From CAYMND01 sp964465065 (GTDB lineage: Bacteria > Acidobacteriota > Aminicenantia > UBA2199), in assembly GCA_964465065.1 (NCBI GenBank), contig CAYXHZ010000029.1:1-37736 (forward strand): a stretch of DNA of 37,736 nucleotides, written 5' to 3'. The notes beneath the pieces are model-generated. The model did not search any database. It was not told where the DNA came from and saw only the letters and a list, made by a program, of their open reading frames with translations. How positions within the stretch are numbered: position 1 is the first letter of the stretch; each line of letters opens with the position of its first letter. Made by a program: the position numbers and the translations under genes. Below, piece after piece: positions 15,518-23,335 of this stretch.

Positions 15518-16303
15518 ATGGCGGTTTGGTACCTGATCGATGAGCCGGCACCGCTCTCGGCGGCCGAGAACATGGCTCGCGACGAGTATCTGTTCTCCTT
15601 TTGCCACCGGCAGCGTTGCGGGTTTCTGCGTCTGTACCAGTGGTCGGATCCGACCTTCTCGCTGGGGGTGTCGCAGCCGGTCGACAAGGCCGTCGATCTC
15701 GAGGAATTGCAACGGTGCCGATGTCGACTGGTTCGCCGGATTACCGGCGGCAAGACAGTGCTGCATCACCGCGAGCTGACCTACGCCGTGGTATCCTCGG
15801 AAGAGATTTTTTATGAGGAAAACGATCTGTTGCAATCCTACCGCCTGATCTCTCAGGCGCTGGTCAACGGCTTTCAGAAACTGGGGATTGACGCCTATCT
15901 GTCCAAGGGCAGTCCGGCGATTCTGTCCAAGACCAACAACCCTTGTTTTTCCTTTCCGACGCCCAACGAATTGGAGGTCGACGGCAAGAAAGTGGTCGGT
16001 TCGGCCCAGAAACGGGACAATCAGGCCCTGCTGCAGCACGGCTCGATCCCTGTGGCCATGGATTACGACCTGTACGCCCGGGTGGCCCGTTTCCATCCCC
16101 GTTTACTGGCACGCAGCATGACCACTCTTTCGGAAATATGCGCTAAGAGTGCCGACGAACTGAAAGCATCGCTGATCGACAGCTTCACCGAGCTGATCGG
16201 TGTTCAATTCCTGACCTATACCTGGGATCGGATCGATGATCCGGACCTGTACGACAGTCTTTGTGAGAAGTATGCGTCAGACGATTGGAATCGTTCTCTT
16301 TAG
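15518..16303 (+). CDS. LipM-like octanoyltransferase / lipoate-protein ligase family
   Basis: Members of this family transfer octanoyl or lipoyl groups to lipoate-dependent proteins such as GcvH. The fold marks are RRITGGKTVLHHRELTYAVV (about residues 73-92) and the block PCFSFPTPNELEVDGKKVVGSAQKR (about 142-166). Cys143 aligns with the catalytic Cys of Bacillus LipM, and Lys158 lies in the KVxGSAQ motif; the following LLQHGSIPVAMD also fits. This favours octanoyltransferase over ATP-using ligase, though both share the fold. It is 261 residues and overlaps the next gene by 32 bases. Confidence 0.8.
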   Translation: MAVWYLIDEPAPLSAAENMARDEYLFSFCHRQRCGFLRLYQWSDPTFSLGVSQPVDKAVDLEELQRCRCRLVRRITGGKTVLHHRELTYAVVSSEEIFYEENDLLQSYRLISQALVNGFQKLGIDAYLSKGSPAILSKTNNPCFSFPTPNELEVDGKKVVGSAQKRDNQALLQHGSIPVAMDYDLYARVARFHPRLLARSMTTLSEICAKSADELKASLIDSFTELIGVQFLTYTWDRIDDPDLYDSLCEKYASDDWNRSL

Positions 16304-17357
16304 CCTGATTCTGAATGCGTACGGTGTGGAATCGATCGATTTACAATACCATTCGGCGTTTTTCAAAGAAATCGAATGGAGTCAGCTGCAAACTCTGGCG
16401 ATCGATCAGGTCAGTTTACGGGCTTTTTACGACGATCCGGATCAAGGCGGTCTGTTTTTTGTCAACCGGCATTTCCGGACCATCGAGAATCGATTCAGTC
16501 CCGCCTTCATTCCCGTCCTGAACAGAAAGGTCACTCCCCGCGTCGTAGGCTGGCTGATCGCCCGCAAGTTCAACTGGATTCGCAAGAAGGAATGGTTCGA
16601 CAAGGGTTTTGCCAGTCCGGCCGATACCAAACTGCAGCGGATCGAAAAGATCGACCTGTTCAACCCCGAAGCGGTGGCGGCGGTGATCGACACCTTCGCC
16701 GATCTGGCCGGCAGCGGCGTCGACGGCATACTGATCCAGGACGATCTGATGCTGCGCAGCCTGGAAGGCTTTTCCGACTGGGGGCAAGCGGCTTATAACG
16801 TCCAGACGCAGCATCCGGTCGACCTGCAACGCATGGTCACTCCCGACACCCCGGAGCAGCAGAACTGGAACCGGGTCAAGCTCAATCAGCTCAATCAGGT
16901 CGTCAGGCGGATCGTCACGGCCTGTAAAAAAGTGAACCCGGACTGCCAGGTGGCCATGAACGTGTACTACGAGACGCCCCTGACCGTCGAGCACGGCGAG
17001 GCCTGGTATGCCCAGAACCTCAACGAATTGATGCTGAACGGGTTGGACGAGATCGTTCTGATGGCCTACCATCGCCAGATGGCTCAGGAATGGAAGCTGG
17101 CCGTGGATTCTCCGCTCCTCAGAGAACGGTTCCAGACGATGCTGCAGCAGGCGCAGCGGATCTGCGGCGACAAATTACGCATCAAAATGCAGATCCGGGA
17201 TTGGCAGAGTGGAGAATTGCTGGCTGTCGACGAGCTGGTATCGTTTCTGGCACTGGCAGACAGGGAGCCGCGCCGGATTAGCCTGACACCGGTTCGGCCC
17301 GGTGATGTGAGCTGGTTGCAGACCTTGCTGGCCAAGCTGAAAAGGAGAGGGAATTGA
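16272..17357 (+). CDS. Secreted glycoside hydrolase, PgaB C-terminal (GH153)-like
   Basis: The protein probably acts on a periplasmic or surface polysaccharide. From the ATG at 16272 it has a signal peptide (MRQTIGIVLFSLILNAYG) and 361 residues; an upstream ATG at 16236 would spoil the signal. The barrel region carries GVDGILIQDDLML (about residues 156-168), NPDCQVAMNVYYE, HGEAWYAQNLNELML and GLDEIVLMAYHRQMAQEW, which resemble the C-terminal hydrolase domain of the poly-beta-1,6-GlcNAc deacetylase PgaB. The N-terminal deacetylase domain is absent. Substrate is unknown; a more general GH10-like TIM barrel family is the alternative. It overlaps lipM and the next gene (TTGA). Confidence 0.6.
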   Translation: MRQTIGIVLFSLILNAYGVESIDLQYHSAFFKEIEWSQLQTLAIDQVSLRAFYDDPDQGGLFFVNRHFRTIENRFSPAFIPVLNRKVTPRVVGWLIARKFNWIRKKEWFDKGFASPADTKLQRIEKIDLFNPEAVAAVIDTFADLAGSGVDGILIQDDLMLRSLEGFSDWGQAAYNVQTQHPVDLQRMVTPDTPEQQNWNRVKLNQLNQVVRRIVTACKKVNPDCQVAMNVYYETPLTVEHGEAWYAQNLNELMLNGLDEIVLMAYHRQMAQEWKLAVDSPLLRERFQTMLQQAQRICGDKLRIKMQIRDWQSGELLAVDELVSFLALADREPRRISLTPVRPGDVSWLQTLLAKLKRRGN

Positions 17358-18052
17358 GTGAAAAATTGACAATCCAGGCCGGTAAATGGCTGTTCCGTTT
17401 CCGATCGTTCACACCGCTTCCGCTGCTGGTCGTCTGCCTGCTCTTTTTCAGGCCGCAGTCCGTTTCCGGCTGGCTGACTCCGCTGGGCCTGCTGCTGGCC
17501 CTGCTGGGTGAAGCCGTACGCATGATGGCGGTCGGCGGCTCGTATGCCGGCACTTCCGGGCGGGAAGCCCATTTGCGGGCTGACAAACTGAACGTGACCG
17601 GATTGTATTCCCTGACGAGGAATCCGCTCTATATCGGCAACATCCTCATTTTTTCCGGACTGGCCACCGTGTATGGCAACCTGTGGGTCCTGGCGCTGAT
17701 GGTCCTGTTTCTGGCGCTGCAGTACCATCTGATCGTCGCTGCCGAAGAGATGTACCTGCGCGGAAAGTATGGCGACGAGTACCAAGGCTATTGCCGGCAA
17801 GTCCCGCGCTTTTTGCCCCGATTTCATGGTTTTACGCCTTCTCTTCACCCTTTTTCATGGAAAAAGGTCCTGCTCAAGGAAAACGACTCGGTCTTCAACC
17901 TCGGCGTGGTGGCCTGGGCGATCGTTCAATACCGGGTTTACCTGCAGAACGGTTCGCTGCGGCTTACGCCGGCGGTCTGGTTACCGCTGGCCGCATGGGC
18001 GGTGGCCTATGCCGGCGTCAAGCTGTACAAGAAACGGCGCAAGCCGGAATAA
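17354..18052 (+). CDS. Isoprenylcysteine/phospholipid methyltransferase-like membrane protein
   Basis: This is an integral membrane protein of the ICMT/PEMT superfamily, which uses S-adenosylmethionine to methylate lipids or lipid-linked groups. The 232 residues hold about five hydrophobic segments. The cofactor-site motif is visible as GLYSLTRNPLYIGNILIFSG (about residues 87-106) and the later EEMYLRGKYGDEYQGYCRQVPRFLP (about 131-155), including the Arg-Asn-Pro and Glu-Glu pairs. The start is TTG, overlapping the previous stop as TTGA, with AAAGGAGAGG upstream. The actual substrate in bacteria of this type is not known. Confidence 0.75.
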   Translation: MSEKLTIQAGKWLFRFRSFTPLPLLVVCLLFFRPQSVSGWLTPLGLLLALLGEAVRMMAVGGSYAGTSGREAHLRADKLNVTGLYSLTRNPLYIGNILIFSGLATVYGNLWVLALMVLFLALQYHLIVAAEEMYLRGKYGDEYQGYCRQVPRFLPRFHGFTPSLHPFSWKKVLLKENDSVFNLGVVAWAIVQYRVYLQNGSLRLTPAVWLPLAAWAVAYAGVKLYKKRRKPE

Positions 18053-18075
18053 CAAGGTGGTGTCGGTCGCCGTGG

Positions 18076-19677
18076 TCAGCGCTCAGCCACCCGGATCAGC
18101 AGCAGGGTGATGTCGTCCTCGTAAGCGGTGGAGCGATGAAAGGCAGCCAGTTTTGCCAGCAAACGGTCCCGGACGAGAGGTAACGGGTTGTTCCGGATCT
18201 GCTGTATTGTTTTGACGCATCGTTCCAGACCGAATTGCCGTCCGCGTCCGTTCTCGCTTTCTACCAGTCCATCGGTATACAGAAACAGCAAATCGCCAGG
18301 CTGTATCGCTACGCTGTGGCTGACAAAATTCATGGCCGCAAACATGCCGACCGTGGTGTTGTTGCTTTCCAGCAGTCGGTAATCGGAGCCGCGCAGCAGC
18401 ACGGCCGGCGGGTGGCCGGCGTTGATGTAAGCCAGACTCATTGCGCTGAGGTCGATGTTACCGCAGATTGTGGTCAGGTATTGGCTGGGATCGGTGGTTT
18501 CGGCGATCAGGTTGTTGATCTTGGTGACGGTTTCCTGAACCGAGCTGTCCCGCAGGGCACGGTAACGGAAATTTGTCCGGTAGATGGCCATCAGCAGGGA
18601 GGCCGGAACGCCGTGGCCGGCGATATCGGCGATGGTGAACAGAAGATGGCGGTCCGGCAGGGGGATGAGATCGTAATAATCACCGCCGACCTTGGAGGAT
18701 GTGAGGTTGATGAAGCAGCATTCGAGACCCGGGGTGAGTGGTGGGGACGGTATGAGAAAGGATTGCTGGATGCCGCGGGCGATTTCCAGCTCTTTTTCAA
18801 TTTTTTCGCTGCGGATGCGCTCGGCCAGCATGTCCAGTTTATCGGCCAGTAAAGCGATGTAACCGGCCAGCCCGGCAAACAGGATCTGAGCCGGCTCGGA
18901 GAGCGGGTGGCGGCAAACGATGTCCAGCGCGCCGCTTTGACCCCGGCTGGATTGGAAAGGGAAGCGGTAGGGGATCGGGGATTCTTCGACCCGAGCCGGT
19001 TCCAGTATGGAGTAGCGGATTGTCTTGCCGGCAGCCGTGCTGAGCAGCAAGCGGATCGATACCGTGTCGGACTGGCTGCTGATCAGTTCGAGCAGGCTGG
19101 GAAAAAGATCGTCGAAACGGGCGGCGACGGCGATCTCCCGCGCTAGACGGAGCAGGATGTCCTTTTCGGTGGATTGACGGCGCAGTCGGTGAAACAGCAG
19201 TGCGTTCTGAAGCGGAACAGCGGTGTAGCGGGCGACAACCGCCAGAACCTGTTCGTCGTCGGCATCGAAGTGTCCGTCCTGTTTGTTGATGCCTTCCAGT
19301 ACTCCGATCAGCGAGTTGTCGGCCAGAACCGGTACGGCGAGAATGGAACGGGTGTGAAAGGAGCTGGCCGAATCGCTCCTGGCCGAGAAACGGGGGTCGT
19401 GAGCGCAGTCGGGAATGCTCAGCGGCAAGCGGTGTTCGGCCACCCATCCGGCGATTCCCTCTCCCCGTTTCAGGGTAATCTGCTTGAGGATGTCGCCTTT
19501 TTCTCCGGTGACGCTTTCAAAGTAGAGTTCATTCTTGTCGGAATTGTATAGAAAAATGGCCGCTTCCTGGCACTGGAGATGGAAACGGACCATTTCGGCC
19601 AGTTGGTCGAGCAGATTTCTCAGGTCCAGTTCGCTGTAGAGTTGGTAAAGATCGGCTTCAATCGGTTTTTTTCGCAT
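18076..19677 (-). CDS. GAF-domain SpoIIE-type serine phosphatase
   Basis: The protein is probably a cytosolic PP2C-like phosphatase that acts on an anti-sigma-antagonist or similar partner. An N-terminal GAF domain (about residues 15-160, with GEGIAGWVAEHRLPLSIPD near 80) is followed by a linker and the SpoIIE phosphatase domain (about 320-530). Metal-binding motifs are SSKVGGDYYDLIPL (near 325), ADIAGHGVPASLLMA and LYTDGLVESEN. No anti-sigma gene is adjacent. The ATG at 19677 gives 533 residues; a GTG at 19704 inside the terminator hairpin would add nine. The gene has almost no room for its own promoter behind the upstream terminator. Confidence 0.85.
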   Translation of the reverse strand: MRKKPIEADLYQLYSELDLRNLLDQLAEMVRFHLQCQEAAIFLYNSDKNELYFESVTGEKGDILKQITLKRGEGIAGWVAEHRLPLSIPDCAHDPRFSARSDSASSFHTRSILAVPVLADNSLIGVLEGINKQDGHFDADDEQVLAVVARYTAVPLQNALLFHRLRRQSTEKDILLRLAREIAVAARFDDLFPSLLELISSQSDTVSIRLLLSTAAGKTIRYSILEPARVEESPIPYRFPFQSSRGQSGALDIVCRHPLSEPAQILFAGLAGYIALLADKLDMLAERIRSEKIEKELEIARGIQQSFLIPSPPLTPGLECCFINLTSSKVGGDYYDLIPLPDRHLLFTIADIAGHGVPASLLMAIYRTNFRYRALRDSSVQETVTKINNLIAETTDPSQYLTTICGNIDLSAMSLAYINAGHPPAVLLRGSDYRLLESNNTTVGMFAAMNFVSHSVAIQPGDLLFLYTDGLVESENGRGRQFGLERCVKTIQQIRNNPLPLVRDRLLAKLAAFHRSTAYEDDITLLLIRVAER

Positions 19678-19684
19678 GCTGCTT

Positions 19685-19718
19685 AAAAAAAAGCCCGTCT
19701 CCACGATGGAGACGGGCT
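19685..19718 (-). terminator. Intrinsic terminator of the TonB-receptor gene
   Basis: A 12-bp perfect stem, AGCCCGTCTCCA with TGGAGACGGGCT (19692-19703 and 19707-19718), has a three-base loop. On the minus strand it is followed by a run of eight T (19692-19685). It lies 33 bases past the end of the receptor gene and only eight bases before the ATG of the phosphatase gene. Confidence 0.92.
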
Positions 19719-19750
19719 CATTATACCCGCTTTGTCAGCGTCTGAACAGA

Positions 19751-22690
19751 TCAGAAGTTGACGCGCACACCAAACTGGAAGAGTCCGGGGTTGAGGATGC
19801 GGATCGGCTGACCGGTGGCCGAGGAACCGAGTTTGGCGCTGACGGCCATGTTCATCTTGTTGTTGGTGATGTTGTAGCCGTCGGCGAACAGGGTGAACGA
19901 TGTTCGCTCGGAGACCTGGAATGTCTTTTCCAGACCGAGGTTGATCATCCAGAAAGTCGGCAGACGATCGTCGCCCAGTTTCTTGCCGGGTTCGTAAAAG
20001 CGGTTGTCGTCGGCGAGGCCGGGTCGGGTGTAGGTGATGTAATAGGGGATGACGTAGCCTTCCCGGGCCAGGAAGACGGCGCTCAGATTGATGTCGCCGG
20101 GTAGTTGATAAAGGCCGTTGATGCGGAGATCCCAGCGGGAGTTGACGAAAATGTCGGACAAGCCGGATCCGCCGCTCTGCGGGGCGACGGCGCCTTCGTT
20201 GTAGAAATCGTAGTTGGTCGGGTCGCAGGTGACTTGAAACCAGACACCGCCGGGTGACATGGCGTTACCCATGAATTCGTTGCGATCCCAGAAGGCTTTG
20301 TAATCCTGCAGGCTGAGCGAGGCTTCCAGCATCCAGCGGTTGGCCAGTTTTTTGGAAAAGACCAGCTGCAGGGCCAGATAACGTTGGTAACTTTCCTTGT
20401 AATTGCTCATGCAAGTGCCGATGTAGGATTGTTTGTAGACGTAGTAATCCTTGCTGGAGCCGTCCGGGAAGTTCAGGGTACCGCCAACCTCCCAGTTGTC
20501 GATGGTTTCCAGACTGCCGTCCAGAAGGATGTTGCGGTACCAGACGTCATGGTGGCGCTTTTTGTAATAACCGGTGATGCTGATACCGATATCGCTGCCG
20601 ATAGCTCTCTCGTAGCTCAGGGTGACCTCGTCGAGCAGGGGGGAATTCAGATCGGAAGCGTAGGTGCTGGAGCTGATCAGGGCGCTGGGATCGGTCGGGT
20701 CGAATCCGTTGTAGCCGAGCCAGTCTTCCATGGGCAGGCTGGGGTCGAATTCGCCGGCCTCGACCTGCAGATTGCCGTTGGCATCGTTCCAGGGCAGCAT
20801 GATATAACGCTGGCCGAGTACCCAGGTGTTGGCTGCGATATAGTTGCCGCTTTGAGAGCCGTAGCGGGCGATAGCCAGTTTGATCAGGTTGCGGCCGTCT
20901 CCGGTCAGATCGTAGGCCAGGGACAGGCGGGGCGAGATGACGTTAAAAGAGGCGTCGCAATCCCGGGATTCTACTTGGAGATCGGGTAGATAGTGCGGGA
21001 AGAGCAGGCTGCCGTTGAAGTAGACACCCTTGCCGGACATGCCGTTGTGGCTGCCGGTTTCCTTGTCATACCGGATGCCAAACTGGGCGGTCAGTTTACC
21101 GAAAGTGGCGGTGTCGCTGGCGTACAAGGAGATGCGCCTGAAGCCGACGTCGATGGTGTTGTTGGTCAGGAATTGGATGTAATTGGGGTTGTCGGGGTCG
21201 TTGCTGGTGGGATTGGCCTTGTCGTAAATGAAGCACCATCTCTGGTTGGGGTAGGCGCTGACGGTGGTGGTCGTGGCGTCGTAATAGTCTACGCCGAACT
21301 TGATTTCATGATCGGCGCCCAGGGCGCCTTCCAGGAAATAGTTGCCGTCGATGCCCAGGTTGGTCGAATTGCGGTTGGTAAAATATGTGTAGCTGGATCC
21401 CTGATGCCATTCGCTGGGATTTTCGAAGTTGACGCTCTCGTTGCCTTCTTCCATCTGGGTGGCCTCGTTCCAGGCCGAACCTCTGGGGTTGAGACTGAAG
21501 CCGCCGTCCGAATAGACTCCGCGCAGGCTGAGCATCAGGGCGCCGTTGGTGTACTGCAGGCTGCCACGGAAAAAGGACCCTGGTCCGTCCTGATCGTGGA
21601 CACAGTCGTTGTCCTCGAGACCGTCGCCGTTGACGGACCGGCCCCATTTCTTTTTGCTGTCGTTGGAGTAGGCGAATTCACCCGCAAAATTTCCCAGCTG
21701 GAAATTGAGCTTGGCATAGCCGCTCTGCAGCCAGGACTTGTCCGAAGTGCCGTTGGTCTTGCGGGCGTCGATATCCTGGATGCCGTACGAGCCGTAAAAC
21801 CACAGTTTGTCCTTTACTATCGGTCCGCCGAAGCCGAAGCCGTACTGGTAGAGACGGTTGATGCCCGGTGAGAGCCGGCCGGCGTCGATCATGACCTGCG
21901 GTAAGGTTTGGCTCATCTCCCATTTTTCGTCTTCGACGTTGAGGTGGAAATCGCCGGAAAACTGGTTGCCGGCCCGTTTGGAAATGAAGTTGATCTGCGT
22001 GCCGCCGGTCTGGGAAGTGATGTCGTTGGCGCCGACATTGACCTGCATTTCCTCGTAATTGTTGACGTTCAGGTAGGCAGGCGCCGAGCCGATGGCCGAC
22101 GGGTCGGTGATGTTGCCGCCGTCGACGTTCCAGGTGGTATCCTTGTCGGAAGCACCGTTGCCGTAGAAGGCCGACTGTTGTCCGGATTCGTTACCGCCGA
22201 CATCGGCCCGGTCCATCATCATGCCCGGGACCAGGTTGAGGATAGTCCAGGGATTGCGGGCGGTCGGCAGGGCGCGCAACTGTTCGCCGGAGATGTTGAC
22301 GCCGATGTTCACCTTGCGGGTGTCGACCACGGTGGTGGTCCCGCTGATGGTGATCTCTTCCTTGACTGTGGTGGTGTCCAGGGTGATGTTGATGGTCTGG
22401 TTCTTGGAGGCGAACAGACGGATGTTGGTCTGGTTGACGGTTTTGAAGCCGTCGAGTTCGAATTTCAAGGCATAGGTGCCGGGAGGCAGGGCCAGAAAAC
22501 GGTAGTTGCCTTCTTCTGAGGTTACGGCCGTCCGGGAGCCGATCACATTGCTGGTCAGGGTCACGGCCACGCCGGGAATGGCGGAGCCGTCCTGAAGCAT
22601 GACCGTGCCGTAAATGTCCGACGCGCCTTGACCGAATGTCAGGCCGGTCAGGACGATCATGGCGATCATCAGAACGTAATTTTTTTTCAT
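19751..22690 (-). CDS. TonB-dependent receptor with carboxypeptidase-regulatory domain (Oar-like)
   Basis: This is an outer-membrane beta-barrel transporter, probably for an oligosaccharide, peptide or similar large substrate. It starts with a signal peptide (MKKNYVLMIAMIVLTGLTFGQG). An Ig-like CarboxypepD_reg domain follows (about residues 27-105; GSAIPGVAVTLTS, TSEEGNYRFLALPPGTYALKFELDGF). The plug domain (about 115-235) includes LPTARNPWTILNLVPGM and the DGGNITDP region. The barrel runs to a C-terminal Phe (FGVRVNF). A strong TAGGAGG Shine-Dalgarno sequence lies just before the ATG. It is 979 residues, normal for Oar-type proteins. The regulator at 23336 is divergent. Confidence 0.9.
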   Translation of the reverse strand: MKKNYVLMIAMIVLTGLTFGQGASDIYGTVMLQDGSAIPGVAVTLTSNVIGSRTAVTSEEGNYRFLALPPGTYALKFELDGFKTVNQTNIRLFASKNQTINITLDTTTVKEEITISGTTTVVDTRKVNIGVNISGEQLRALPTARNPWTILNLVPGMMMDRADVGGNESGQQSAFYGNGASDKDTTWNVDGGNITDPSAIGSAPAYLNVNNYEEMQVNVGANDITSQTGGTQINFISKRAGNQFSGDFHLNVEDEKWEMSQTLPQVMIDAGRLSPGINRLYQYGFGFGGPIVKDKLWFYGSYGIQDIDARKTNGTSDKSWLQSGYAKLNFQLGNFAGEFAYSNDSKKKWGRSVNGDGLEDNDCVHDQDGPGSFFRGSLQYTNGALMLSLRGVYSDGGFSLNPRGSAWNEATQMEEGNESVNFENPSEWHQGSSYTYFTNRNSTNLGIDGNYFLEGALGADHEIKFGVDYYDATTTTVSAYPNQRWCFIYDKANPTSNDPDNPNYIQFLTNNTIDVGFRRISLYASDTATFGKLTAQFGIRYDKETGSHNGMSGKGVYFNGSLLFPHYLPDLQVESRDCDASFNVISPRLSLAYDLTGDGRNLIKLAIARYGSQSGNYIAANTWVLGQRYIMLPWNDANGNLQVEAGEFDPSLPMEDWLGYNGFDPTDPSALISSSTYASDLNSPLLDEVTLSYERAIGSDIGISITGYYKKRHHDVWYRNILLDGSLETIDNWEVGGTLNFPDGSSKDYYVYKQSYIGTCMSNYKESYQRYLALQLVFSKKLANRWMLEASLSLQDYKAFWDRNEFMGNAMSPGGVWFQVTCDPTNYDFYNEGAVAPQSGGSGLSDIFVNSRWDLRINGLYQLPGDINLSAVFLAREGYVIPYYITYTRPGLADDNRFYEPGKKLGDDRLPTFWMINLGLEKTFQVSERTSFTLFADGYNITNNKMNMAVSAKLGSSATGQPIRILNPGLFQFGVRVNF

Positions 22691-23335
22691 AAAAAACCTC
22701 CTACTGTTTTTTATTTCACAATTGATAAACGCAATATGTTTGCCAAATCAGTAAAGACTGGTAGCGGGTTCTTCTGTTCAGCTTTGGCTGTGTGTAAATT
22801 CAAAATTTTGGGCTGTAGTGCAATTTTGCGAAGCGTGTGGCTAATTTGTGTATTCCATACGCGAATGGTTGGGGATTTTGATGCAAATGACAGGTATCGA
22901 TATTTCACCCGATACGTCATGTGCTTTTTGGAAAGGTTTAACAAAACTGGAAGATTTAATAAATTTTATATGTAAATTTATTATTCATGATTCGCTTTTT
23001 GGGGGACGGTGGGTCACAACGTCACTAAACTGTCCAACTTACCGCTATCGGTCAATAAGAGCCAGAGATTGTCCAAACGGTACTGTTCAGCAAAGTGTTG
23101 TGTCGTTTTTCCGGGATGTCGCATTTTCCTGTCATGAATTTCTTTTTGACCTATTTGAATGATTCCATTAATGAAAGTATGTAATTCTACCGAGGAACAG
23201 CCGAGACAGGTTATGTGATCAATAAACGTGAATGATACTTGGGCCGTATATGAACCAATCATGTCTGGTACATCTGGTCAAACGATGGCGTAAATGTACA
23301 TTGTCAAGAACGATCTGTGTTAAAATTTTTATATC
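22691..23335. other. AT-rich divergent intergenic region
   Basis: These 645 bases separate the receptor from the propeller regulator and should hold both promoters. The stretch is clearly more AT-rich than its neighbours. No near-consensus promoter was found; a TTGTCA at 23301 is followed by TAAAAT with only 14 bases between, too short to call. An 82-codon minus frame (23014-23262) has no recognisable product. An inverted repeat lies at 22894-22915. The length suggests either regulatory sites or a decayed gene. Confidence 0.6.
22894..22915. promoter_or_regulatory. Candidate operator, interrupted inverted repeat
   Basis: GTATCG at 22894-22899 and CGATAC at 22910-22915 form a perfect 6-bp inverted repeat with a 10-base spacer in the divergent region. 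This spacing could suit a dimeric LuxR-type regulator, but six bases can pair by chance. Confidence 0.25.

Noticed and set aside
20993..21871. 292-codon + strand frame opposite the receptor
   Set aside because: It is antisense to the TonB receptor, whose signal peptide, domains and terminal Phe are clear. The Gly/Val-rich content is what reverse reading of barrel codons gives.
23301..23326. Promoter for the propeller regulator
   Set aside because: TTGTCA and TAAAAT are only 14 bases apart, too close for a sigma-70 promoter, and no better pair was found.
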